This document shows positions 32,783 through 41,805 of a stretch of 64,000 bases of DNA, in pieces. Numbering within the stretch: the stretch's first letter is position 1; each line of letters starts with the position of its first letter. Under the pieces are notes generated by a model. It was given only the letters and a program-made list of their open reading frames with translations. It was not told the DNA's origin and did no database searches. This stretch comes from Acanthococcus lagerstroemiae. Taxonomy: Eukaryota; Arthropoda; Insecta; Hemiptera; Eriococcidae. Made by a program: the position numbers and the translations under genes. The stretch spans positions 47,886,122 to 47,950,121 of the forward strand of contig CM063108.1 of assembly GCA_031841125.1 (NCBI GenBank), in the 5' to 3' direction.

Positions 32783-35700
32783 ATGTCCAAGCATTCCAAC
32801 TCCGATCGTGTCGATCCTCCTCGTTATCCTTTGAGATCCAAGTTACGAAACAAGGCTACGAGTGACTCGCCTAACCCGATCGAAACACCGGTTTTGACTC
32901 ATAGCGAACCTTTAGTTTTCGCTTTAGAACCCACAAACTCGGGAATACGTGACGCTATTCACGAAAACTTCCGTAAACAGTTTGACAACTTAGGTAACGA
33001 GATTCCTGCTGAGTTAATTTCGATTCCTACATCGCTCACTATGCAGCAGGAACAGTCCGAAACATCGACTAACGACCTGATGAGGGCTCTATTTGCCGAA
33101 CTCCAGACAAATCTCGATGCGAAATTTGAACAACACCAACGAGAAACGCTAGCTGCAGTCGATCAACGATTTCATGATCGAATACCTGAGATGATTGAGG
33201 CATCGCTACGGACTCGTAACGTCGAACAAAACGGTACGTTAAATGCAACCTTTTCCGTTCCTCGCGCGCAGTCAACCGCGATTGACAACGTGAACGTAGA
33301 TAGCCAACGACCATCAGGTGTTTCGTTCGCCGATGGAACCAAACCTAGTAGCGAACCAATTCGACCTGACACTCGTGAACACCTTGTCACGAATCAACCG
33401 CGACAAACACCCGATCAAACTCGACGTACTTTCCGCTCGTTTTCGTCGCGAAACTCGACGCTATCATCGCCAATCGCTAAATTACCATCAATGTCGAAAG
33501 ACTTTAGCGATTGCCCTGTATTTCACCCCGATGATTCGCGTACACCACCTCAGTACATCGACCAGTTCGAGAACACCGTTGGCCGCTTCGTAGACGATGG
33601 GGAAAGAGCAGTGAGGTTCCAAAACCATCTCACACATGGCGGAAAGAAGCTAACATCCTTGTATCGCGTCAACATGAGCTACGAAGAACTCGTTGCTACA
33701 TTCCTGCAAGTCAACTGGTCGCAGGAGAAAAAGCATATCTACTACACCGAGTTTCTGAGCAAAGATTTTCGAACTACGCCTTACGACAAGTTAATCGAAG
33801 AGATCGAACGATGGTATTACCTCTTGAATGACTTACAATTTTTCCGAGAGGAAAGGACCATCGTGAAGAAGATTGCAACTCGACTTCCCGATGGATTAAA
33901 ATTGGAAATCTATCAGGAGGAACCAGACACGCTTTCGGAACTGACCATGATCGTTCACCAATGGTTAGAGCTGAAGCGAACGTTGAATAATCAGCGCTCT
34001 CGCCGTGAATCCGTTCCAGCCAACTCGAATCCGAGCCCGCGAAGGAACGTGAGCGTCATTGAGCATCAACTAACTAGTCAAGACGAACCAAGTCTTGAAG
34101 ACTCCGATCATGTTCTGTCTGACGAATTCCGAATCCCGGATGTCAATTACGAACTTGAATCAAATCAACCAGCCGTCTGCAACGTCGAAAGGCCTAAATT
34201 TGCGAATACCATTCAATATGGGACCTTCACGATTCTCGGAGACGTGCTCGCTGTCCAACTTGCGACCACTCTCATGGGCCCCGAACCAGAGCGATTCGCA
34301 GCCAGACGCGCTGCTACTTGCGAATCGAGTCTAACCTTGGAACAACTCGCTAGCGAAGTGGAGAAACGTTTAAGCGATATCACAGCAAACGTTATCCTAG
34401 CTGTTGGAGTCAAGGATCTGACGAACCCTCGTTTCGACACGCGAACGTTTCGAGACCGATTACGCAGATTGATCGAAACTTTAGTAAACCGATCAGCTTG
34501 CCAGAAAATTATTTTCTGTGAAGTTCCACCACCCTATGGAAACCTATCCGAGGATCTCTGGACTCGAATCTGCACCTTCAATCGTATGATATGGGAACTC
34601 AAAGAGACCATGTCGGGAGTGGCTTTTGTCATGAGAACATTCGACATCATGGCCACCATCGAACCTCGGCGACCAGTGATTGGAGTATCCAGATGGAATA
34701 CTTCCATCCCGAAGCAGACAGTCAAATTGAAAATTGACAGATATCGAAAGATCGATTCTCGCGGATTTGCTTGTCCGTATGGCTGGAACCAGAAAGCTGA
34801 ACCCTACATCAAGACGATGTTTGAACAAGAAGTGGTACCGTGGGTTCATAACCGCGATAGTGAAGACTGTCAACTCTCTACTCCAACTACCCATAACCGT
34901 GCGATTGTCAGCATGGTTAAAGAAGTTTGGAACTTGAAAGCCAAACAAATCCTCTGCAACGGATTGGTATACCTGAACATTGGCCAGTACCGGCTAGATG
35001 CCCTAATCGACACTGGGTCACCCTCGACCATCATCTCGTACGCCCTGTATGACGAGATACGGAAGGCAAATCCAGGCACCGATTTTCCTACAACGCCGAC
35101 GCAGAATGCTGACTTAGTCAACGCATCGGGAGACCCGCTATTAGCTGAAATAGATGTTCAGTTGCCGTTTAGCTTTCGTGACTTCCCGTACCACGAACCG
35201 CTGTCCTACACCTTCACTGTGGGACAAAATCTATCCAAAATCTGCTTGTTAGGTAGAGACTTCTTGATGAAATACCAAGTTACTGTCGATATCTGGAGGA
35301 GTCGAATTACCGTGGACACCGGTCTCACCGCGTTTGCCGTAGGTATAGACGGACACCAAGTTCCACCGTTTGTCGGAATTCCCATTACGACGCAATTCGG
35401 CGAATTCACTAAGGACGTGAACCCTGTGCTCCCACCCTATACCGGGGCACGGCCGTTACCAGACAACCAAGAGCCTCACCAACTACGCACAACAATTACA
35501 TCATTGCAACCTCAAGGAAGTAGATTTCTGGGCAATCCTTGCCCGGGGCACGTCGCCGTCATCCAGAGCAATCCATCGTCTGGACAGGCAACACGAGCAC
35601 TACCAGCTCACCCGCCTGACGTCGGATTGGAGTACGCAGCCTTGAGGACGTCCATTCAAAGCCTAGTCTGTCAACACCCGGAGGTGTACACCGATCAGAT

Positions 35701-38449
35701 TGGGAAATGTAAGAACTTCAGGTATTCCTTTCACTTGAAGGATCCCAACAGAATCATCCGTGCGTCGCCCTACCCGATTCCACAAGGCGCCGAACCAGCT
35801 GTAGATCGAATATTCGAGGAATACCGCAAGCAGGGAATCATTGTCGAGTCATTTGCTCCCCACCGTAATAATATCGTGTGCGTAGCAAAATCGAATGGCG
35901 AGTGGAGAGTGTGTGGAGATTATCGGGCGTTAAACGAGAATCTCGTCCCACCCGTCCACGAAGTTCCCCGAATTGAGATTATCAAGACTCGTTTTACAGG
36001 AACAAAGATCTACTCGACACTCGACTTAACATCCGCTTTCCTCCAAATCGAGCTAACAGAAGAATCCTCGATGTACACAACCATCGTGCACAAAGGACGA
36101 CCCTGGCGCTACACCCGACTGCCGTTTGGCACTACCGAGAGTCAAGCTGGTTTACTTTCTGCACTCAATGAAGCATTACGCGACACGGAAGAGTTTACAC
36201 ACTGGTACGTGGATGACATCCTGATTGCCTCACGGACTGAGGCTGAACATCTCGATCACATCCGTAAAGTGACCGAACGCCTTGAGAAAGCCGGCTTCAC
36301 GGTCAATCCGTCCAAGTGCAGGTTCGCACAATCCAGAGTACGATTCCTAGGTTTCGAGCTAGACTCAGAAGGCATTCGCCCGAGTGAAGAGAACGTCACG
36401 GGAATCCTTGACCATCCAACTCCTAAGAATACGAAGGAGGTGAGGAGCTACCTGGGAGCAGTTAATTTCTTCCATTCTCACATCCCGGAATGCGCCAGGA
36501 TACAGGAACCGATCGCAAAACTTCTGAAGGCGAAGACGCCGTTCACCTGGGGCAAAGAACAGCAAATGGCGAAAAACGAGATTGAAGACCGACTTCGCGA
36601 GCGAATCACTCATCATCATCCCGATTGGAACAAGGACTTTCACGTCTTAGCCACCGGCGGTCAAAAGGGCTTAGCTGGGACTATATTCCAGTTGGATGCG
36701 AATGGAGACCCAGTACCCATCGCGTTCATCTCGCGAGGGTTACGAGGGGCAGAGTGCAGGTACTTCCAAGGCGAGCTCGACTTGCTATCGGCCATTCACA
36801 CGCTTAAACGATGCTCATACCTTCTCGCATTCCATAAGGTGAAGATCCACACTCGGCCAATTCCACGTGAACTTATCACTACGACACCATACCGTTCGTC
36901 ACGACTGACAAAATGGTCACTCATCTTGTCATTTTACCAAGCTGAGTTTGTCCCGATAAAAGCTCCCGTAACCCGCTTGGCCAAATACCATCGCTGCGTG
37001 TTATATAATGAACCGGATGAAGGGGTCACGATTTCACCATCTACCTCAGAGAAAGATGACGATTCCAGCGAGCCGTACGATTACACCACCGCTTCTTCGC
37101 AGACTCCCGACACCTCGACTCAACCACCGAGACAGAAGCGAAAGCGAAAACGCAAGGCTAAAACTTCAACTATCCGATCAGATGACGTAGTCTATCACTT
37201 TAGCGTCACCCCAAGCCCCGAATTGAACCAACAATTCGAACACTTGCGACAGGTCCAAGACAAGGATCCAACCATTCGACTGCTCCGTCAGCAATATCCC
37301 GACCAATTTCGCGATTATCGAGGATACGTTCAACGCCGTGGGAGAGACGGTCAGTGGAGGGTAATCATTCCCGAAACCCTCCAGAATGATATTATTACCT
37401 ATTATCATTCATACTATGGTCATCCAGGCATCTCCAAAACGACTACGATTATTTTACGCCATTTTACCTTCCCGCAAGTGAGGATCAAGGTTGAGGAAAT
37501 CATCAACGCGTGTCGAATGTGTTCTGCAAATAAGAATTTCCACCCGAACACAGCGATCAAACCCGCTCATGTAACTGCGAGTCGACCTCACGAGTTGATT
37601 TCCATCGACCATTTTGGCCCCATAGCAAAAGCTAGAGGGGGACTAGATCGCATCTTCGTGGTCACTGATGTATTTAGCGGATACACGAAGCTTTATCCAG
37701 TAAAAGCAGCCGATACTAAATCCTCACTTCGCGCTTTAGAAAAGTACACCCAAGAGGAGGGATTGCCAAAAACAATCCTAAGCGACAACGCGACCTGCTT
37801 TGTTAGCCACGAATGGACAACATATTGGAGTAGAAAAGGCGTACAAATTCGACATGTTACACCGCACTCCCCGAATGCAAATGTCGTAGAGCGACGAATG
37901 TCCCGAATCGCAGAGTTGATCCGGATGAATGTCAAAGCTCACCGCCAAGGCAAGTGGATTGACCTGCTGCCAGACATCGAACGAGCCATCAACGAAGTTG
38001 AAGTCCGTACCACTGGACTCGCTCCCGTTACGATCCAGCACCTTCAGCCCGTCAGGGAACCGCTATCGGACCGCCTACACCTCGCCAAGCCGAAAATTCA
38101 CCCCGAGGAGATCTACCAGCAAGTCAACCGGCAACGCCGACATCACGCTAATCTTAGGGATCAACGTCTCAATAGCCGTGGGCGAATGCTGCAAAAGGAC
38201 GATATTGTGTACGTACTGACTCATCCAGTCTCTTCGAAGATACGCAATATCTCGGCCAAGCTATGTCCGAAGGCGAAAGGTCCATATCGCGTAATCAAAG
38301 AAACCACACCAAATTGTTTCTTGATCGAAGATGTCGAATCAGGGAATATGGAATCCCAGAACGTCAGGAATCTAATATATCATCACGTAATGACTAGAGA
38401 TCGGAGCATGGACCGAGAGAGTCCGACACCTACAGAAACTTGGGTGTAA
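32783..38449 (+). CDS. Gag-Pol polyprotein of the Ty3/gypsy-type element
   Basis: 1888 residues in one uninterrupted frame, from the first ATG in frame (MSKHSNSDRV). No gag-pol frameshift is needed. Gag-like core at about residues 230-406 (RTTPYDKLIEEIERWYYLL, IATRLPDGLKLEI), without a CCHC zinc knuckle. Residues about 480-690 form an extra domain resembling an SGNH hydrolase (see findings). Protease: LIDTGSPSTIIS with the catalytic D743, then LLGRDF near 823. Reverse transcriptase: STLDLTSAFLQIEL, RLPFGTTESQAG and YVDD at 1142-1145. RNase H-like region about 1280-1375: LATGGQKGLAG, QGELDLLSAI (E1331), VKIHTRPIP; the aspartates normally at the first and third sites are absent. Integrase: HPGISKT with CRMCSAN zinc motif near 1576, then D1609, D1668 and E1703 of the DDE triad, all present. 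Between RNase H and integrase lies a basic linker (RQKRKRKRKAK). Confidence 0.95.
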   Translation: MSKHSNSDRVDPPRYPLRSKLRNKATSDSPNPIETPVLTHSEPLVFALEPTNSGIRDAIHENFRKQFDNLGNEIPAELISIPTSLTMQQEQSETSTNDLMRALFAELQTNLDAKFEQHQRETLAAVDQRFHDRIPEMIEASLRTRNVEQNGTLNATFSVPRAQSTAIDNVNVDSQRPSGVSFADGTKPSSEPIRPDTREHLVTNQPRQTPDQTRRTFRSFSSRNSTLSSPIAKLPSMSKDFSDCPVFHPDDSRTPPQYIDQFENTVGRFVDDGERAVRFQNHLTHGGKKLTSLYRVNMSYEELVATFLQVNWSQEKKHIYYTEFLSKDFRTTPYDKLIEEIERWYYLLNDLQFFREERTIVKKIATRLPDGLKLEIYQEEPDTLSELTMIVHQWLELKRTLNNQRSRRESVPANSNPSPRRNVSVIEHQLTSQDEPSLEDSDHVLSDEFRIPDVNYELESNQPAVCNVERPKFANTIQYGTFTILGDVLAVQLATTLMGPEPERFAARRAATCESSLTLEQLASEVEKRLSDITANVILAVGVKDLTNPRFDTRTFRDRLRRLIETLVNRSACQKIIFCEVPPPYGNLSEDLWTRICTFNRMIWELKETMSGVAFVMRTFDIMATIEPRRPVIGVSRWNTSIPKQTVKLKIDRYRKIDSRGFACPYGWNQKAEPYIKTMFEQEVVPWVHNRDSEDCQLSTPTTHNRAIVSMVKEVWNLKAKQILCNGLVYLNIGQYRLDALIDTGSPSTIISYALYDEIRKANPGTDFPTTPTQNADLVNASGDPLLAEIDVQLPFSFRDFPYHEPLSYTFTVGQNLSKICLLGRDFLMKYQVTVDIWRSRITVDTGLTAFAVGIDGHQVPPFVGIPITTQFGEFTKDVNPVLPPYTGARPLPDNQEPHQLRTTITSLQPQGSRFLGNPCPGHVAVIQSNPSSGQATRALPAHPPDVGLEYAALRTSIQSLVCQHPEVYTDQIGKCKNFRYSFHLKDPNRIIRASPYPIPQGAEPAVDRIFEEYRKQGIIVESFAPHRNNIVCVAKSNGEWRVCGDYRALNENLVPPVHEVPRIEIIKTRFTGTKIYSTLDLTSAFLQIELTEESSMYTTIVHKGRPWRYTRLPFGTTESQAGLLSALNEALRDTEEFTHWYVDDILIASRTEAEHLDHIRKVTERLEKAGFTVNPSKCRFAQSRVRFLGFELDSEGIRPSEENVTGILDHPTPKNTKEVRSYLGAVNFFHSHIPECARIQEPIAKLLKAKTPFTWGKEQQMAKNEIEDRLRERITHHHPDWNKDFHVLATGGQKGLAGTIFQLDANGDPVPIAFISRGLRGAECRYFQGELDLLSAIHTLKRCSYLLAFHKVKIHTRPIPRELITTTPYRSSRLTKWSLILSFYQAEFVPIKAPVTRLAKYHRCVLYNEPDEGVTISPSTSEKDDDSSEPYDYTTASSQTPDTSTQPPRQKRKRKRKAKTSTIRSDDVVYHFSVTPSPELNQQFEHLRQVQDKDPTIRLLRQQYPDQFRDYRGYVQRRGRDGQWRVIIPETLQNDIITYYHSYYGHPGISKTTTIILRHFTFPQVRIKVEEIINACRMCSANKNFHPNTAIKPAHVTASRPHELISIDHFGPIAKARGGLDRIFVVTDVFSGYTKLYPVKAADTKSSLRALEKYTQEEGLPKTILSDNATCFVSHEWTTYWSRKGVQIRHVTPHSPNANVVERRMSRIAELIRMNVKAHRQGKWIDLLPDIERAINEVEVRTTGLAPVTIQHLQPVREPLSDRLHLAKPKIHPEEIYQQVNRQRRHHANLRDQRLNSRGRMLQKDDIVYVLTHPVSSKIRNISAKLCPKAKGPYRVIKETTPNCFLIEDVESGNMESQNVRNLIYHHVMTRDRSMDRESPTPTETWV

Positions 38450-38695
38450 ACTCGACATTCCATCCGAGTAATGAGTCAAAAACCCGGCTACCCGGGGCAC
38501 GACCTGTTCTTCTTTGTGGTCGTTGCCTCTAAATTCGTAATACCCTAACCTCCGTATTACGGATCACTCTGTCTCCCTAATCAAATCCTTGTCTCATTTA
38601 GTTATTCTACGTCTTGATTAAATTCCCCAGCCTGTTGGATTCTTCATAATTATGTACATAATTTTACGTTTGTATTCTTATCTGCATCTAGAGCC
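38450..38695 (+). other. Spacer between the two ORFs with a candidate splice acceptor
   Basis: A 246-bp pyrimidine-rich spacer. It ends in TTTGTATTCTTATCTGCATC-TAG immediately before AGCCATG, an excellent acceptor (AG at 38690-38691) placing the ATG of the second ORF 4 bases into the exon. Confidence 0.6.
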
Positions 38696-39802
38696 ATGAC
38701 ACCGTCAACGAAATACGTCAGGTGTGCAGAGAATCATTACCATCCTATCAACGAGTTCGCCGCTCCGGTCACTCACTACCCGACCCCGGAGATCAATGAC
38801 ACTGGTGATTTCCTCGTTCGCGACGTTCTTTCCGTCACACTAGACGAATGCCCCGCTCGCACTGAAAGATCAATCTACATTGCGGCCGACTCCGCTCCAC
38901 TACGACGACGTCTTAAGGCATTGGAAAGTAAACTCGACACGGCGAGAAGACAACTAGCTGAGAGAACCCGTGAGTACAACCAATTACTCCAAACTCAGGG
39001 AATAGCCCGTCCACTCGATCCAATCCCCGAATCGGCTATTGAGCCAGACTCCCCGTCCGACTTAATACCTGAGGGTTATGGACCAGTCCCGCAATCACGG
39101 ACTGAGACGGATGATCATATCCCCCCTTCCTCGAAGTCTGAGGAATATTACATAGACAATCGCGAAAAGAATCTCGAAAAGGTTCACGATCACACCGTGG
39201 CAGCAGCGTATCATCACCGGTATCGCGACCAGCGCCTACGCCGGCTAGTGATGATCCCGTTTCAGACGAAAGACCGACGAGTATATAATATGGTCGTTGA
39301 TCCAAATGTTATGTATTCGGTCTGTCATCCCGACACGCCGAAGTGGATCAGGTATGGAACGATCAACGCTATCAAACCTTGCAAGGAGTATGTAAATTGG
39401 TTTCGCGATCAGACAGTGAAGTCGAACCGAGTAATTTCTCTCGCCGAAGTACCCGTTGAATTCGATGGAATTAAAGACACGTTCTGCTTTACATTTAAAA
39501 TAGCAGAAAAGTGGACTGAGCCAGACGTGCATATCATATTGGGTTACGACTTTTTCGCAAAACATTCAGCGACAATCTTCTCGGATAAAGTCGTGCTAAA
39601 GAAGTTGAATTACCACACCATTGAATGCGAGTACGTCATCCTGAAAGTCGTCAACACCGGATCAACATACCCAAACGAATTCGAGTTTCTGGTACCGGAG
39701 CAACGCGAAGGAGAGGAGTTCGAACCCGTCACCTACCCGAGAAAGTCGATACCAAAGGTCCAGCCCGTTCTAAACGATTCGACCGTCGGATTTTCCCGTT
39801 AA
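38696..39802 (+). CDS. Second ORF of the LTR element: coiled-coil protein with a protease-like domain lacking DTG
   Basis: 368 residues from ATG. The N-terminal 60 residues are unrecognised. Residues about 66-100 form a coiled coil (RRRLKALESKLDTARRQLAE). An acidic, proline-rich linker follows. Residues about 185-310 parallel the element's own protease: YNMVVDPNVMYSVCH sits where LIDTGSPSTIIS is expected, ISLAEVPVEF and FCFTFKIAE match the middle strands, and HIILGYDFFAKHSATI matches LLGRDFLMKYQVTV. The catalytic DTG is DPN, so proteolysis is not expected. There is no signal peptide, transmembrane helix or furin site, so this is not an envelope protein. It probably is made from a spliced mRNA. 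Likely roles, by inference only: a structural or protease-interacting accessory protein. Confidence 0.8.
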   Translation: MTPSTKYVRCAENHYHPINEFAAPVTHYPTPEINDTGDFLVRDVLSVTLDECPARTERSIYIAADSAPLRRRLKALESKLDTARRQLAERTREYNQLLQTQGIARPLDPIPESAIEPDSPSDLIPEGYGPVPQSRTETDDHIPPSSKSEEYYIDNREKNLEKVHDHTVAAAYHHRYRDQRLRRLVMIPFQTKDRRVYNMVVDPNVMYSVCHPDTPKWIRYGTINAIKPCKEYVNWFRDQTVKSNRVISLAEVPVEFDGIKDTFCFTFKIAEKWTEPDVHIILGYDFFAKHSATIFSDKVVLKKLNYHTIECEYVILKVVNTGSTYPNEFEFLVPEQREGEEFEPVTYPRKSIPKVQPVLNDSTVGFSR

Positions 39803-40451
39803 GAAGTTTTTTTTTGTTCTTCTCGTTGTTTTCAGATCTTTTAATTTCTGGGTGTTATTTGTACTTCCTTCTATTCCTGTGTAATCAATGTATTATGTGC
39901 TGTCCCTCATATCGTATAGCTTAAGTTGTTCTACCCGTCCATAAGAAGATAGCATTATTTCGTCGTTATACGTATCGTCCCGATTGTAATCGTTTTATTT
40001 CCTTTTCTTTTATCATTTTTTTTTTAATTACGTAATGTGTTCTAATTGTGATATTCTTCCGTAAGTGTATGACCTTCCCGTTGTTACTCCGTGACGTCAT
40101 CTAGAAGTCTGATTTTAGTTCGTTCCTATTTTTATTTTTTTTATTTTGTTGTTTTTTTTTTTTTATTATTTTCATTTCATTTCCTTTCCTTATCCTTTCC
40201 CCGTCATTCCTTCAGATTCCTGCCCGTCTAGTCTTCCTGCATTGTCTCCTCCCAGACGCCTTGTTTTGTTGTTTTTGTTGTTCTAGGCGTTCGTGGCGCG
40301 ACGACTCGCGCGATGTTAGGCAGCGGCTCGGACCTTCTATTTGGGACGTGGGCAAAAAGGGGGGTGGGGGAGCTGTTCCCGAACTACCTCTGCTCGTCCT
40401 TAATTTTCATTAATTTCATAACCAGAGGTTATTGGAAATTAATGCGGGGCA
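39803..40451 (+). other. 3' untranslated region of the LTR element with polypurine tract
   Basis: 650 bp, T-rich, with several T homopolymers (for example about 40148-40165). A G-rich purine tract AAAAAGGGGGGTGGGGGAG lies at about 40354-40372, and a second short one, ATGCGGGGCA, directly abuts the 3' LTR. The latter is the likelier second-strand primer because of its position. Confidence 0.6.
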
Positions 40452-41361
40452 TGTGGTAACCTAGCTCCGCTAGATCCGGACGACCGAGGCATCGATATCG
40501 TAAAATGCGATAGAGATGACAAACTAGTTTCTTTCTCTCACCTTATCCTAACACGTTAATTCCTGTTTTTACCTGTCTATTCCTGATACAAATATTCCTA
40601 TCGTTTTTCTCATATTTCATCGATTTGTCCACTTTTTCTGTGATTTCCTATTCCTATCCTGAGAGGGGGAAAACTAACCGATGGTTGTCCGTGAAAGAGC
40701 GGCAGCATGGACTCGGTTCTGGGACATGACGAGAAGAAGGTGAAAAAGTAAAACAAAAGGCTTCACCCTTTCTTGCTTTTTTTTTATATTGTTAAAAGAT
40801 TTTCGAGTTTTAGCCCGTTAAAGGGGTTTGTGAACGATCTTAGTGCGTATCGCAAAAACGGCGAATAAATTCTCCGATTCACGGACACCTTGAATCGCGT
40901 ACTTCGCGTCGGTGTGATTTCGACCTCGCCTTGTGCCACGTGTGGAAACGTTGAGACTTCATCTCCGTGCATTCGACAGTGACCAACCCGAAAGGTCTGA
41001 ACCGCCCGCTGATCATCGTAGAGAAGATTCACCGCGAACGGCTAGATCCTAAGTCACGAGTAACACGTAACGTAGATTAGTTTGGTCGCTGGTTTTGTTA
41101 ATAAACGTTATCTCGTATTTGCTCGTATTCTACTTGCCTCCTGACTAGGGTAGGATCAAATACTTGAGGCCTCTCGTCGACGTAGTACCATTCAAACCCT
41201 GGGTTACCTCGTCACCAGTCCGATACGATCGATCTCTCTAAAGTCCGTGTGTCGTACCTGTGCCCTGCAGACGGCTCTAGCTAGTCGAGGCCTTTGCAGT
41301 GGTTCCCACCCAAATCGACGTTTCCCTGTGTCTTCCCAGGTCCAAACGCTCGATTACCACA
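40452..41361 (+). repeat. 3' long terminal repeat
   Basis: 910 bp, TGTGGTAA to TTACCACA. It equals the 5' copy except for one extra G in AAAGGGGTTTG near 40823. Confidence 0.95.
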
Positions 41362-41584
41362 TAAGCAAAACGAGAGAAAAGAAAAAGAAAGAAAGGTTCT
41401 CATTCTTTCAATTTAACTTGCCAACATTGGCTCGAAACATTTTTTTTTTTTTTTTTTGGAAGGAGCAAGCTACCCTTCTAGCTATGTCCCTGATGCAGTG
41501 TAAAATATCAGGAAGCAGGTAGGAATACATGTTTTGAACTGGTATAGATGTTAGGATAGTACACATACACCTCTAGTCATTATA

Positions 41585-41805
41585 CTTTTAATGAATATAC
41601 AAATAGTTAATAAATTATTAAATATAAATTTTTAATTAAAATAAAAAAGTATTAATATGATAAAAAGATGAAAAGACCCTAGAAATGTTATTTAATTTAT
41701 ATAAGAAAATAAATTTAATTTAATTGGGGTTATTAAAAATTTTTATTTTTATTATTTAAAATAAAAATTAATAATTTAAATTTAAAAATTTCTTTAGGAA
41801 AGTTT
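41585..41805 (+). other. Nuclear insertion of mitochondrial large-subunit rRNA (NUMT)
   Basis: An extremely AT-rich block holding GATGAAAAGACCCT (41667-41680) and, about 40 bases on, TTTAATTGGGGTTATTAAAA. These two motifs at this spacing are the conserved core of domain V in insect mitochondrial 16S rRNA (AAGACCCTATA..., ATTGGGGTGAT). The base composition differs sharply from the flanks. It begins about 220 bases beyond the 3' LTR. Only a few hundred bases of the rRNA are present, so it is not functional. Confidence 0.75.

Larger units (their letters stand above)
30658..41365 (+). mobile_element. Complete, recently inserted LTR retrotransposon, Ty3/gypsy type
   Basis: The element runs from 30662 to 41361 (10.7 kb) and is flanked by a 4-bp target duplication TAAG (30658-30661 and 41362-41365). 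Its order is LTR, primer-binding site, 1.2-kb leader, a single-frame Gag-Pol ORF, a second ORF, a 650-bp 3' region and LTR. The order protease, reverse transcriptase, RNase H-like, integrase puts it in Ty3/gypsy and not Copia. The LTRs differ by one base and neither ORF is broken, so insertion was recent. Odd points, each described below: no zinc knuckle in Gag, an extra domain before protease, an RNase H without its aspartates, and a protease-like second ORF in the env position. Confidence 0.95.

Noticed and set aside
33069..38219. Many open frames antisense or frame-shifted within Gag-Pol
   Set aside because: Overlap the long, domain-bearing frame; their translations have no recognisable content.
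38696..39802. Second ORF of the LTR element as an envelope gene
   Set aside because: It has the right position and splice signals, but no signal peptide, no transmembrane anchor, no cleavage site and no cysteine pattern; the visible fold is protease-like.
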